From Lishizhenia sp965656535 (GTDB lineage Bacteria > Bacteroidota > Bacteroidia > Flavobacteriales_D > Crocinitomicaceae), in NCBI GenBank assembly GCA_965656535.1, contig CBFHKX010000004.1:200328-264327 (forward strand): a stretch of DNA of 64,000 bases, in the 5' to 3' direction. The notes below the pieces were generated by a model. It was not told the DNA's origin. It made no database searches and saw only the letters and a program-made list of their open reading frames with translations. The translations under genes were made by a program, and so were the position numbers. Every line of letters begins with the position of its first letter. Position 1 is the first letter of the stretch. Below are positions 1 to 9,188 of this stretch, one piece after another.

Positions 1-133
1 AATATAAATTATAGGTAAAAAGGTGAACTGTGTATGCGCCATTTCTCCTTGCAGCAACATACACTCCTTTTTGCTTCAATTCTTTATGTCTTTTCTGAAT
101 ATTTAGCTTTCTAAATTCTACTTGTGTATACAT
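1..133 (-). CDS. Partial small conserved hypothetical protein, C-terminus cut by window edge
   Basis: Reading the minus strand from the ATG at 133 gives an open frame of 44 codons that runs off the window: it begins MYTQVEFRKLN and contains KQKGVYVAARRNGAYTVHLF. The pattern of a glycine-tyrosine turn, an arginine, then aromatic/beta residues resembles small Bacteroidota proteins of about 60-70 residues of unknown function. There is no signal peptide or membrane segment in the visible part. It is divergent from the secreted protein that starts at 250, so the bases between hold both promoters. Function unknown; the call rests only on codon pattern and family resemblance from memory. Confidence 0.45.
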   Translation of the reverse strand, partial: MYTQVEFRKLNIQKRHKELKQKGVYVAARRNGAYTVHLFTYNLY

Positions 134-249
134 ATCTGATAGGAAACGATGTTGATGTACTTTCTATACTTTTTTTAACAATTTTATTTCAAAAAAGTTT
201 CCGTAGTTAATTGAACCATTCTGATTTTATACTGTACCTTAGAGAAATA

Positions 250-1419
250 ATGTATCAAATGAGAGTTTTTGTTTTTATAGCCTTATCAATAGCAGTCACT
301 TTTGAGATAAACGCTCAGGAATTAACACCAGTAGTTCCTACAAATTCTAACAGCACAAATAATTTAGAAGAAAATGAAACAATTGAAGAAGAGTTAGATT
401 TTTCTATACCGAACACCACCAAAAAAAAGACAACTCAAACGAAAATTAAAAGCATTACTCAAACCCAAAAGGTTCAGCAGTATAGTAAAGCTCTGCGCAT
501 TTTTAATCAAGTAGAGTCAGCTTCCAATCAGCATGTTTCACAGCGCAATCCAACGGCCGAAGAGCAACGACAGCTAGAAACCGCATTGAAGGAGATGGAA
601 GAAACAAGAATACTAGGTGTTGATTATTACTTGTCACAATACAAGGCTGGAAATTTTGATATGAGTCGATTGAGTTATCTAGAAAAAGCTCGACAATTAG
701 ATCCTTTAAACAAAGAAGTAATCAAACAATTAACGGGTGCTAACTTTATTCTTGATAATCAACCAGCCTTAAATCAAAACATTCTTGAGCTTAGAAAGTT
801 AAACATATTGAATCGTGATTATTACAACTATGCGCATGATGTTGTGCTTGGTTTACAGCCTAATGCAACTCTTATTTCGCACGGAGAAAATGATACCTAT
901 CCTTTAATTAAGGAGTTGAAAGAACTAAATAGAAGCGATGTGACATTGGTGAGTTTAGATTTTTTGCAAAGTGAAACGTATAGAAATAGTTTAATTAAAA
1001 AAGGATATGTTTTACCAAAAGGAAACATAGTAAACGCTAATTATCTAAGTGAATTTTGTAATTTAAATGCTACTAGGAATATACAAATTGCATATTCAGT
1101 ACCTAAAAATTATGTGCAAAATATAGCAAGCTCATTATATGTTTCAGGGTTAACATTTGAATATGCGAAGAATAAAGTAAACATATTTACGAAAAATTTA
1201 AACTTCTACGATCAAGTAAAATTAGGTAGTTTGTTACAAAGCAATTCTAGCTTAGCAAATCAATTAAAAAGTAATTACCTGCCTGCTTTACTTGCTTTAA
1301 AATCAGGATATTTAAACCAGCAAAATACAGCAAAGGTAAGAGAGATAGAAAAGCTTTTAGACCAAATAGCCGAGCAGTCTAACAAAGTAAAAGAACTCAA
1401 AAGTGCAAATGTGAAGTAA
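250..1419 (+). CDS. Secreted protein of unknown function, with a DUF2723-like GENDTYPL segment
   Basis: The start chosen is the ATG at 250 (a second ATG at 259 is equally possible), because it puts a signal peptide ending near FEINAQ at the N-terminus; a TTG at 211 would add a polar extension. A Ser/Thr/Lys-rich linker (about residues 25-75) is followed by a helical, TPR-like region (about 100-200) and then the motif NATLISHGENDTYPL. That motif resembles the GDNDTFPL segment found in the soluble part of DUF2723 membrane proteins, but there are no membrane helices here. The stop is directly followed by the ATG of an ECF sigma factor, so the three genes 250-2872 form one operon. It may supply or sense an envelope signal for the sigma factor; that is inference. 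Confidence 0.7.
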   Translation: MYQMRVFVFIALSIAVTFEINAQELTPVVPTNSNSTNNLEENETIEEELDFSIPNTTKKKTTQTKIKSITQTQKVQQYSKALRIFNQVESASNQHVSQRNPTAEEQRQLETALKEMEETRILGVDYYLSQYKAGNFDMSRLSYLEKARQLDPLNKEVIKQLTGANFILDNQPALNQNILELRKLNILNRDYYNYAHDVVLGLQPNATLISHGENDTYPLIKELKELNRSDVTLVSLDFLQSETYRNSLIKKGYVLPKGNIVNANYLSEFCNLNATRNIQIAYSVPKNYVQNIASSLYVSGLTFEYAKNKVNIFTKNLNFYDQVKLGSLLQSNSSLANQLKSNYLPALLALKSGYLNQQNTAKVREIEKLLDQIAEQSNKVKELKSANVK

Positions 1420-2010
1420 ATGAGTTTTTTATTTAAAAATAGCAAATATTTAACCGATGAGGTTTTAATGACTCAAATTGAAAAGGGAGATCAGCAGGCG
1501 TTTAATGAATTGTATAAACGCTATTCAAATGCAATGCTATATTACTTCATGCGCATGCTAAAAAAAGATAAAGAAAAGGCAGAAGATTTTGTACATGATC
1601 TTTTCGCCAAAGTGATAAAAAATCCTGCTTCATTTGATGCATCGCGTTCTTTTAAAACTTGGTTTTATTCGGTAGCAAACAATATGTGCAAAAATGAATA
1701 CAAAAAAATGCAAGTAAGAGCAGGCGTTCATAATGGTTTAGACGAAAGCTTTGCCGTTGCCAGTCCAGTTATGTCTGCAGATACTAAAGTATACCAAAAG
1801 CAGTTCGAGGAATCGCTCATTTTAGCATTAGAAGACTTGGATGAAAAACACAGGGAGACTTTTACTTTAAGACATTTTGAAGAAATGAGCATTAAAGAAA
1901 TTGCCGTTGCAACCAATAAGAGCGAAGGAACTGTTAAGTCTCGTCTATTTTATGCAACTAAAAAACTAGCAGAAGTGCTAAAAGAATTTAATCCCGTATT
2001 AGATAGATAG
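1420..2010 (+). CDS. ECF RNA polymerase sigma factor
   Basis: The 196-residue protein has sigma-70 region 2 (about residues 28-70, with LYKRYSNAMLYYFMRML and DFVHDLFAKV, the -10 recognition and core-binding helices) and region 4 (about 137-188, with ETFTLRHFEEMSIKEIA and the helix SEGTVKSRLFYATKKL). The linker lacks region 3, as expected for the ECF (sigma-24-like) class. ATG 1420 abuts the TAA of the upstream secreted protein, and the putative antagonist starts one base after its stop, so all three are translationally linked. It probably redirects RNA polymerase in response to an envelope cue; target genes cannot be read from the window. Confidence 0.92.
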   Translation: MSFLFKNSKYLTDEVLMTQIEKGDQQAFNELYKRYSNAMLYYFMRMLKKDKEKAEDFVHDLFAKVIKNPASFDASRSFKTWFYSVANNMCKNEYKKMQVRAGVHNGLDESFAVASPVMSADTKVYQKQFEESLILALEDLDEKHRETFTLRHFEEMSIKEIAVATNKSEGTVKSRLFYATKKLAEVLKEFNPVLDR

Positions 2011-2011
2011 G

Positions 2012-2872
2012 ATGACAGAGAAACTAGAACATAGTATAAAAACAAAACATTTTTCTTCTTTGTCTCAAGATGAGAGAGAAGAACTTTTAGCATTACAAAT
2101 TGATGAGGAAGGATTTAATGCACTTAAATCATTTTATGTAAAACTTGGTAAAAAATCTACGAAGATGGAAGTTGGTTCAGACGTAAAAAATAGATTGGAT
2201 GAATTATTTACTTCTACTTATTTAAACAAGCAACCCACCCTTTTTAAACGTGTTGTGAGTATTTTGTTTCCGCAAGAAAAATCATGGCTTATGCGTCCGA
2301 TTATACAGTTGGCATCAGTAATGTTTTTGGTTACGCTGGGAATTACAATTTTTAATACCAATAAATCTTTCGATAGAAACTTGTCGCAATACATTCCTAA
2401 AAAGTTAGATGTATTAAAAGAAGGTAACGCTTTAGAAGAAGTAGAGGAGAAAGAACGGATAGATACTAAAAGAAAAAGAAATAGTGCATTAGAATCTAGA
2501 AGAAATGAAATAGAGCGCACAAATTACGAAGTTTTACGTGCTGAAAGCACAATTCAGAGCGCTGATGAAACATCGGCTACTCCGTTAGATTTACAAGAAA
2601 CAATTATGGATGCAGAAGTTAATACACTTTCTGGTATTACTACTCAACCTAATTTTAGTCTAGAATCAAGCTATGAATTGGGTAAAACTACATTTTTAAA
2701 TACTCCTACAAATGCAGCAGCTTCTACTTTTGAACTTTCAAGTAAAGCAAGACCCGCAATAAGTAATGAGCAAGCAATCACAAATGACGACATTATTTCG
2801 GTTCCTAGTGTAACCCAAAATGCAAGTTTTAACAATTTGGCAGTGCTGGATTTATTAACTCCTTTGTTCTAA
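2012..2872 (+). CDS. Single-pass membrane protein, putative anti-sigma factor
   Basis: A 286-residue protein with a cytoplasmic-type N-terminal half (about 1-88), one membrane segment at about 92-112 (IIQLASVMFLVTLGITIF), a charged coiled-coil-like stretch at about 135-170 and a low-complexity Ser/Thr/Asn-rich C-terminal half. Its place directly after an ECF sigma gene and its topology match Bacteroidota anti-sigma-like proteins, although no zinc-binding anti-sigma motif (HxxxCxxC) is visible. The 3' end overlaps the convergent cyclase gene by 18 bp. Role inferred from context. Confidence 0.65.
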   Translation: MTEKLEHSIKTKHFSSLSQDEREELLALQIDEEGFNALKSFYVKLGKKSTKMEVGSDVKNRLDELFTSTYLNKQPTLFKRVVSILFPQEKSWLMRPIIQLASVMFLVTLGITIFNTNKSFDRNLSQYIPKKLDVLKEGNALEEVEEKERIDTKRKRNSALESRRNEIERTNYEVLRAESTIQSADETSATPLDLQETIMDAEVNTLSGITTQPNFSLESSYELGKTTFLNTPTNAAASTFELSSKARPAISNEQAITNDDIISVPSVTQNASFNNLAVLDLLTPLF

Positions 2873-4549
2873 ATTTTTAAGACGTCTCTCTAAGTCTGCA
2901 ATTCTGGCTAGCTTACCTGCTTTTCTAATATTAGTTCCAGTATTCGTGTAATAAACATGGGTATCGCGCAAATAGTTGATTTGAAAATTAAGCCATTCTA
3001 TTTCGGTCATCTCCGTTCCAAAAGCCTTTAGTTCTTCTCTAAGCCTTTTAGCAATACCATGATAATCGGGTCTACCCAAGTAGTCATGATCTGCATCGCA
3101 CATTATTTTTTGTAAAAGAGTTACAGGTTCAATTTCTTTTTTTGTTGCTGAAATGATAGAGGTTATCGTTTTTATATGCTCTTGTGTATAGCCGAATTGA
3201 GGTAAAATATTTTCTGCTAACTTCATGGCTATAACTTCATTATCACATTGCTTTAAAATATAACCAGAGTCATGAAAAAGCACAGCGGTACGCAGTAAAA
3301 TTAGGTCAATTTCATTAACACCTTCTAAAAGAGCGATGCGTACGGCACTTTTTTCAACGTTTAAGGTGTGCTTAATGTCGTGATATATCAGTTCTTCCGG
3401 AAGATTTGATTTTAAGCGGTTTAGGATCTCTCGGCGCGCATGTTCAAAATCCATTTCATTTAAACCGCATGTTACGCGCAAATCTGGATTTGCAATTTTA
3501 CCTTCGCCGTACAAGCAAAATTCAGTGCGAATGCTGGTTAAACTAAACATTTTAATTTTAGATCCAAATTTTATAGTAATCTCACCTCTCGGTTCAAGGT
3601 TAAAGTATTCGTTGACCTTGTTTGCTACTGGTTCTGTAATATTGATTGAATTCGGATTGGCATGATGTTCTGCTCTGGAAGCAATATTAACTGTGTCTCC
3701 CCAAACGTCGAAACTAGTTTTTTTTGTACCAATTATTCCTGCAACTAACGGACCCTCGTGCAGCCCAACTCGCATATCCATAAAATCATTACCCATTGCT
3801 TGCGCGAGAAGTTTTTGGTTGATTACGTAATTTGTCATTTCTAAAGCTGCTAAACAAGCTCTAACACTTGGTTTTGGACTACCTTCTGTTACACCAGCTA
3901 GTGCCATGTAAGAATCTCCAATTGTTTTAATTTTCTCTAAATGGTAGCGGTCTACAATTTCATCAAACTTAGTAAAGTAACTTTCTAATTCTTTTACTAG
4001 TTCTAAAGGGTTTTTATTTTTCGCAATTTTAGAGAATCCTACAAAGTCTGTAAAAAGAACAGTACCTTCTTCAATTCGTTTTGGAGAGAACTTACCATAG
4101 GTATTTAAATCAGAAAGCACGGTTTCTGGTAAAATATTCTTAAGAAGTTGGTTTATACGTAAGTCTTTAAAGTAGAGCTTTTTAAATACTTCTATCTTGG
4201 CTTTAACCAGATTTGTTTTAAAAGGCTTTGATAAATAATCTATTGCTCCTTGCTTGAGTCCTTTTACTAATTTAGACGCGTTAGATGTTTTTTCAGAAAT
4301 AACTAATTTATAGGTGTCAACCGCAGATTTATTTTTTTCTAGTTCTTTTAAGAATTGAAATCCGTTAATTGAGGGTGTGTCTACATTAATTAACAAAATC
4401 CCTATCTCTCTTTTGGATAAAATAGCTAAACAGTCTTCTGCCGTAGAAGAGAAAAGTAGGTTGTTTCCATTACCAGATAGTATAGATTTAAGCTCGTGTC
4501 TGTCTTCCTTAAAACTATCTAATATTAAAATATTTATGAAACGCTCCAC
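2855..4549 (-). CDS. Response regulator receiver - class III adenylate cyclase - HD domain protein
   Basis: Three modules in 564 residues. Residues 1-125 are a receiver domain with Asp11, the probable phospho-acceptor Asp57 and the Lys108-Pro109 pair. Residues about 160-345 are a class III cyclase: metal ligands Asp168 (FTDFVGFS) and Asp212 (KTIGDSYMA), base-selecting Lys208 and the Asp of FDVWGDTVNIASR, which favour ATP over GTP. Residues about 385-540 are an HD-type domain with YHDIKHTLN and LFHDSGY plus a later CDADHDYLG motif. The start is a GTG at 4549; no ATG lies nearby. No sensor kinase is adjacent. A polypeptide with both a cyclase and an HD phosphohydrolase could make and degrade its own second messenger; this is inference. 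Confidence 0.88.
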   Translation of the reverse strand: MERFINILILDSFKEDRHELKSILSGNGNNLLFSSTAEDCLAILSKREIGILLINVDTPSINGFQFLKELEKNKSAVDTYKLVISEKTSNASKLVKGLKQGAIDYLSKPFKTNLVKAKIEVFKKLYFKDLRINQLLKNILPETVLSDLNTYGKFSPKRIEEGTVLFTDFVGFSKIAKNKNPLELVKELESYFTKFDEIVDRYHLEKIKTIGDSYMALAGVTEGSPKPSVRACLAALEMTNYVINQKLLAQAMGNDFMDMRVGLHEGPLVAGIIGTKKTSFDVWGDTVNIASRAEHHANPNSINITEPVANKVNEYFNLEPRGEITIKFGSKIKMFSLTSIRTEFCLYGEGKIANPDLRVTCGLNEMDFEHARREILNRLKSNLPEELIYHDIKHTLNVEKSAVRIALLEGVNEIDLILLRTAVLFHDSGYILKQCDNEVIAMKLAENILPQFGYTQEHIKTITSIISATKKEIEPVTLLQKIMCDADHDYLGRPDYHGIAKRLREELKAFGTEMTEIEWLNFQINYLRDTHVYYTNTGTNIRKAGKLARIADLERRLKNLEQRS

Positions 4550-4607
4550 TGTGTGAAGATAGGATTATTCAAAGAAATTCAAAATTAATCCTAGCTAATT
4601 TATGGCT

Positions 4608-5009
4608 TTATTTTTCTTGAATAGCAATATACTCTAAATTAGTATAAAGCATTTCGCCTTCTTTTATAATTTCTTTGAGTTCGGAAAAAATTTCTTCGTC
4701 GTACTTCTTGAAATGAAAGCTGGTTTGTCCTTTTAAAAGCGCTTTTAGTGGTTTGCTAATGTGCTTAAAGTTTTCTGGATGAGTGTATATTGGAAAGAAG
4801 TAAAAACCTACAAAGCTTTTTTGAATCTTTGCAGAAGCAAAATATACACCATCTACCTTTTCTTCATCACTTACATTTGTTTCTACCGTTTTGTTTCCAA
4901 AAACTTCATAAACCTTTTCGTCATTTCTGCGCACATCTAGCTCTTTAGAATAAGGCATCAATAATTCTTTTAGTTTTATAAAAATTTCTTGGAACTCTGG
5001 TTTCACCAT
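4608..5009 (-). CDS. DUF1801-like protein
   Basis: A soluble 133-residue protein starting at the ATG at 5009 (MVKPEFQEIF); an upstream in-frame TTG at 5033 is less likely. The conserved-looking core is SFVGFYFFPIYTHPE followed by KALLKGQTSFHFKK, typical of DUF1801/YdhG-like proteins, which have been linked to iron chaperone-like folds (frataxin-like). It is divergent from the phosphohexomutase at 5154 and has no clear operon partner. No function can be assigned from sequence alone. Confidence 0.6.
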   Translation of the reverse strand: MVKPEFQEIFIKLKELLMPYSKELDVRRNDEKVYEVFGNKTVETNVSDEEKVDGVYFASAKIQKSFVGFYFFPIYTHPENFKHISKPLKALLKGQTSFHFKKYDEEIFSELKEIIKEGEMLYTNLEYIAIQEK

Positions 5010-5153
5010 AAACAAAAGTAGTTTTAAAGACAAATTTATAAAGTTTGAGCGTTAATATGAAGTTATGAATGTTAAATTTTCGGTTTAAATCAATCTTTCC
5101 TATTCTTTATAATTCCAGCACTTTGTTTAATTTAGCGCTAATATTTAGTCGAA

Positions 5154-6557
5154 ATGGATAAAATCAAATTTGGAACAGATGGTTGGCGCGCAATCATAGC
5201 AGATACATATACTGTAAGTAACGTTTCTAGAGTTGCGTATGCTACTGCTCTTTGGGTAAAACAAAACTTTGAAACACCAAGAATTGTAATTGGGCACGAT
5301 TGCAGATTTGGAGGAAAACTGTTTATGGAAACCGCAATCAAAGTTTTCATAAATGAAGGTATTCAAGTAATTAAAGCAGATGATTTTGTTTCCACACCTA
5401 TGGTTTCTTTGGCTGCTAATCGATACGATTGTGGTGTAGGAGTTGTTATTACTGCCAGTCACAATCCACCGTCTTACAATGGATACAAGTTAAAAGCTCA
5501 GTTTGGCGGACCACTAATTCCAGAGAAAGTTCAAGAGGTAGAAGATTTAATTCCAGATAATTTTGTTGACGGATGGCAGAATGTTGATTTAGACTCCTTA
5601 TCTGAAAATCAATTGCAAACAAAAGATCTAGAAACAGAATATGTAGAGCACGTAAAAGCTAATTTTGATATTCAAGCAATTAAAGATGCTGGTTTAAATT
5701 TAGCGTATGACGCTATGTATGGAGCTGGACAAAACGTACTGAAACGTATTTTTCCTGATATGCATTTTTTACATTGCGATTATAATCCCTCATTTATGTG
5801 GCAAGCGCCTGAGCCTATTGCAAAAAACTTGGAAGACTTAGAAGTGTTTATTAAATCCAATGGATCAATAGACAGTGCTTTAGCTACTGATGGAGATGCA
5901 GATAGAATTGGATTATACAATGGAAAAGGCGAGTTTGTTGATTCTCATCATATTATTCTATTGTTGATTCATTATCTTGTAAAATATAAAGGAATGAGCG
6001 GAGATATTGTTACTGCTTTTTCTGTAACTCCGAGAGTAGAGAAATTAGCGAAACATTATAACTTAAACTCCATAACTACTAAGATTGGCTTTAAATACAT
6101 TGCAGGTTTAATGGTAGAACAAGATGTTTTACTTGGAGGAGAAGAATCTGGAGGAATCGCGACTAAAGGTCACATACCAGAAAGAGATGGTATTTGGATG
6201 GGAATGATTTTGTGGGAGTTCATGGCAAAATCAGGTAAATCAATGGACGAATTAGTTGCCGAAGTATATGAATTGGTTGGAGAGTTTAAATTTGAAAGAA
6301 GTGATTTACACATCACAGAAGAACTAAAACAAAAAATCATAGAAAACTGTAAGAATGGAGTGTATAAAAACTTCGGAGAATATACAATTGAGCGTGTAGA
6401 AACAGTAGACGGGTTTAAGTTTTTCTTTGATAATGGAGATTGGGTAATGATTAGACCTTCTGGTACAGAACCCGTTTTACGTGTTTACGCGGAGGCAATA
6501 GATTTAACAGAAGTAAGAAAAATATTAGCAACCACAGAAAAAGCAATTTGTAATTAA
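5154..6557 (+). CDS. Phosphoglucomutase/phosphomannomutase (alpha-D-phosphohexomutase family)
   Basis: The 467-residue cytosolic enzyme has all four signature loops in order: catalytic phosphoserine loop TASHNPPSYNGYK with Ser102, magnesium loop TDGDADRIG (about 242-250), sugar-binding loop GGEESGG (about 325-331) and phosphate-binding loop RPSGTEPVLRVY near the C-terminus. It interconverts hexose 1- and 6-phosphates for glycogen, cell wall or exopolysaccharide precursors; the sequence does not tell glucose from mannose. Its TAA overlaps the ATG of aroC (TAATG), so the two are translationally coupled, although they belong to different pathways. Confidence 0.9.
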   Translation: MDKIKFGTDGWRAIIADTYTVSNVSRVAYATALWVKQNFETPRIVIGHDCRFGGKLFMETAIKVFINEGIQVIKADDFVSTPMVSLAANRYDCGVGVVITASHNPPSYNGYKLKAQFGGPLIPEKVQEVEDLIPDNFVDGWQNVDLDSLSENQLQTKDLETEYVEHVKANFDIQAIKDAGLNLAYDAMYGAGQNVLKRIFPDMHFLHCDYNPSFMWQAPEPIAKNLEDLEVFIKSNGSIDSALATDGDADRIGLYNGKGEFVDSHHIILLLIHYLVKYKGMSGDIVTAFSVTPRVEKLAKHYNLNSITTKIGFKYIAGLMVEQDVLLGGEESGGIATKGHIPERDGIWMGMILWEFMAKSGKSMDELVAEVYELVGEFKFERSDLHITEELKQKIIENCKNGVYKNFGEYTIERVETVDGFKFFFDNGDWVMIRPSGTEPVLRVYAEAIDLTEVRKILATTEKAICN

Positions 6558-7627
6558 TGGCAAGTAACAGTTTTGGAGAAATTTTTAGGTTAATTTCTTT
6601 TGGCGAGTCGCACGGCGAAGCTTTGGGTGGAATTATTGATGGAGTTCCTGCGGGAATTGAAATTGATTATAATTTTATTCAAACAGAAATGGATAGAAGG
6701 CGACCTGGACAATCTAAAATTGTTACACAAAGAAAAGAAAGTGATACAGTGCAGTTTCTTTCCGGTATTTTTGAAGGCAAAACCACAGGTACGTCAATTG
6801 GTTTTATCATCGTAAATGAAAATCAAAAATCTAGAGATTACGATCATATAAAAGATATTTATAGACCGTCACATGCAGATTTCACTTACGATAAAAAGTA
6901 TGGAAATAGAGATTATCGTGGTGGAGGAAGATCTAGTGCAAGAGAAACCGTAGCAAGAGTAGTTGCCGGTGCAATTGCTAAGCTAGCTTTGAATCAAATT
7001 GGCGTTACTATCCAAGCATTTGTTAATCAAGTTGGAACTATCAAAGTAGAAAAAGCTTACAAACAGCTAGATTTATCGCTTACAGAAAGTAACGATGTTC
7101 GTTGTCCGGATTTAAAAATAGCTGCAAAAATGGAGCAGTTGATTAAGGAAACACGAAAAAAAGGAGATACCATTGGCGGTTGTGTTCAATGCGTGATAAC
7201 TGGAACTCCGATTGGTTTAGGCGAACCTGTTTTTGATAAATTACATGCAGATTTAGGTAAAGCCATGCTTTCAATTAACGCAGTAAAAGGCTTTGAGTAT
7301 GGTTCTGGTTTTGCAGGTGTAGAAATGAATGGTTCAGAACACAACGATGTTTTTAATACCGACCAATCTACTCAAACAAATAACAGCGGAGGCATACAGG
7401 GCGGAATTTCTAATGGAGAAGATATCTATTTTAGAGTTGCTTTTAAACCTGTAGCTACGCTAATGCAAAAACAACAAACAATTAATAACACAAATAAAGA
7501 GGTAGAAATGGAGGGTAAGGGCAGGCATGATGCTTGCGTAGTTCCAAGAGCGGTTGTAATTGTAGAAGCAATGACAGCGATTACTTTGTTTGATTTTTAT
7601 CTACGAAATAAACTAGCGCGTTTATAA
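6557..7627 (+). CDS. aroC: Chorismate synthase
   Basis: AroC converts 5-enolpyruvylshikimate 3-phosphate to chorismate, the last shared step to aromatic amino acids, with reduced FMN as cofactor. The 356 residues carry the family signatures SFGESHG near the N-terminus, GGGRSSARETVARV at about 115-130 and GRHDACVVPRAVVIVEAM near the C-terminus. Length is normal for the family. The ATG overlaps the stop of the upstream phosphohexomutase, and a symporter follows 10 bp downstream, giving a likely three-gene transcript. No other shikimate gene is in the window. Confidence 0.97.
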   Translation: MASNSFGEIFRLISFGESHGEALGGIIDGVPAGIEIDYNFIQTEMDRRRPGQSKIVTQRKESDTVQFLSGIFEGKTTGTSIGFIIVNENQKSRDYDHIKDIYRPSHADFTYDKKYGNRDYRGGGRSSARETVARVVAGAIAKLALNQIGVTIQAFVNQVGTIKVEKAYKQLDLSLTESNDVRCPDLKIAAKMEQLIKETRKKGDTIGGCVQCVITGTPIGLGEPVFDKLHADLGKAMLSINAVKGFEYGSGFAGVEMNGSEHNDVFNTDQSTQTNNSGGIQGGISNGEDIYFRVAFKPVATLMQKQQTINNTNKEVEMEGKGRHDACVVPRAVVIVEAMTAITLFDFYLRNKLARL

Positions 7628-7636
7628 ACTATTTTT

Positions 7637-9037
7637 ATGGCAGAAAAAAAGAAAATGGCACTCCATTGGAAGATCTTAATTGCAATGGGATTAGGAACAA
7701 TTTGGGCAATTGCATCCAATTATTTAGGTTGGAATAAATTTACAATTGATTGGATAGATCCTTTTGGTAAAATTTTCATTAACTGCCTAAAATTTATAGC
7801 TGTTCCACTTATTTTATTCGGGATCATTTCCGGAATTTCTAGTCTAGAAAATATTTCTTCTTTGGGCAGAATGGGAGGAAAGACTCTGTTAACTTACTTA
7901 ATAACAACGGTTACAGCAGTTACGCTGGGATTGGTTTTGGTTAATGTTTTTAAACCTGGAATACAGCATGACGAAGATAAATTTAGTACAAACAGGCTTA
8001 CCTACGAAATCTGGGCAACGGATAACAATAAAGAGATTAAGGGTGATTTTAATTTGATTGCGTCTGCAACCGAAAAAGAAATAACTGATATACGTGTTAA
8101 AATGTCTGGCGAAGCAGAATCAGATGATTTTAAAAATGTAGTAAAAAAGCAAGAAGCAGCAGCAAATACAGGTACAAAAGGTCCACTTGGCCCATTAGTA
8201 GATATGGTGCCGAGCAATATATTCAAAGCTTTTTCAGAACCCGAAATGTTACAGGTAATTTTCTTTGCCATTTTCTTTGGTATTATACTCGCTCTTTTAC
8301 CTAATGCACAAGTTTCTGGAGTAAAATCGTTTATAGACGGAGCAAACAATATCTTCATTGCCATGGTAGATAAAATAATGATTGTTTCTCCTTATTTTAT
8401 TTTTTGTTTGATGGCTGGAGTAATGGCTAAAATGGCAGATACACCAACAGAAATGTTCGAGATTTTCTATAGTTTAGGAAAGTATGCTTTAGTTGTTTTA
8501 GCCGGTTTATTGTTACTCATCTTTGGTTTTTATCCTTTATTACTTAGAATTTTTGGAACTAAATTAAAATATTCCGAGTTTTTTAAGGGTATGAGTCCGG
8601 CTCAATTCTTAGCCTTTTCTACAGCAAGTTCTGCAGCAACATTACCCGTAACCATAGAGTGTGTAGAAGATAACTTAAAAGTTCCAAGAAAAGTAACCAG
8701 TTTTGTTTTACCTATTGGTGCAACCGTAAATATGGATGGAACTTCTTTGTACCAATCTGTAGCTGTAATTTATTTAGCTCAATATTTTGGTGTGTATTTA
8801 AGTTTAGAAGAACAATTAGGTATAGTTGCAACAGCAACCTTAGCTTCTATTGGTTCTGCAGCCGTACCAAGCGCCGGATTAATTATGTTAATGATAGTCT
8901 TAGAGTCTGTAGGTCTAAATCCATTTTGGGTTGTATTTATTTTACCTATAGATGCACTCTTAGATAGATTTAGAACTGTAGCAAATGTAACATCAGATGC
9001 TACCGTTTCTGCAATAATTGCAAAAGGAGAGAAGTAG
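7637..9037 (+). CDS. Dicarboxylate/amino acid:cation symporter (DAACS family)
   Basis: An inner-membrane secondary transporter of 466 residues that imports glutamate, aspartate or C4-dicarboxylates with Na+ or H+. Visible are several N-terminal membrane helices, the serine-rich re-entrant loop STASSAATLPVT (about 330-341), the helix-7 motif GATVNMDGTSLYQ (about 361-373) and the second hairpin with SIGSAAVPSAGLIML. The Asp and Asn of NMDGT bind cation in GltPh. An extended hydrophilic loop at about 110-190 is longer than in GltP and is seen in some Bacteroidota members. It lies 10 bp after aroC, and a 33-residue membrane peptide follows 6 bp after its stop. Confidence 0.93.
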   Translation: MAEKKKMALHWKILIAMGLGTIWAIASNYLGWNKFTIDWIDPFGKIFINCLKFIAVPLILFGIISGISSLENISSLGRMGGKTLLTYLITTVTAVTLGLVLVNVFKPGIQHDEDKFSTNRLTYEIWATDNNKEIKGDFNLIASATEKEITDIRVKMSGEAESDDFKNVVKKQEAAANTGTKGPLGPLVDMVPSNIFKAFSEPEMLQVIFFAIFFGIILALLPNAQVSGVKSFIDGANNIFIAMVDKIMIVSPYFIFCLMAGVMAKMADTPTEMFEIFYSLGKYALVVLAGLLLLIFGFYPLLLRIFGTKLKYSEFFKGMSPAQFLAFSTASSAATLPVTIECVEDNLKVPRKVTSFVLPIGATVNMDGTSLYQSVAVIYLAQYFGVYLSLEEQLGIVATATLASIGSAAVPSAGLIMLMIVLESVGLNPFWVVFILPIDALLDRFRTVANVTSDATVSAIIAKGEK

Positions 9038-9042
9038 TTTTT

Positions 9043-9144
9043 ATGCTAGTATATTTTTATATGCCATTACTACTTTTAATTGTTCTTTCTTCAATTATAT
9101 TCTATTTCTTTAATTGGTGGAAGAGAAAAAGTAAAAATAACTAG
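9043..9144 (+). CDS. Small single-pass membrane protein (33 aa) next to the symporter
   Basis: ATG at 9043, TAG at 9142-9144, only 5 bp after the symporter stop. The peptide is almost entirely one hydrophobic helix (MPLLLLIVLSSIIFYFF) followed by a positively charged tail NWWKRKSKNN, the arrangement of an inner-membrane anchored micropeptide with cytoplasmic C-terminus. Position and spacing suggest co-transcription with the transporter. It could be a transporter-associated small subunit or regulator; the family is not recognised. Confidence 0.5.
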   Translation: MLVYFYMPLLLLIVLSSIIFYFFNWWKRKSKNN

Positions 9145-9188
9145 CCTATTAAACGTTTTTTTAATTAAAAATATTGGAACCTTTAAAG

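Noticed and set aside
250..1419. The secreted protein as a DUF2723 glycosyltransferase
   Set aside because: It has no transmembrane helices; only a short motif in the soluble part resembles DUF2723.
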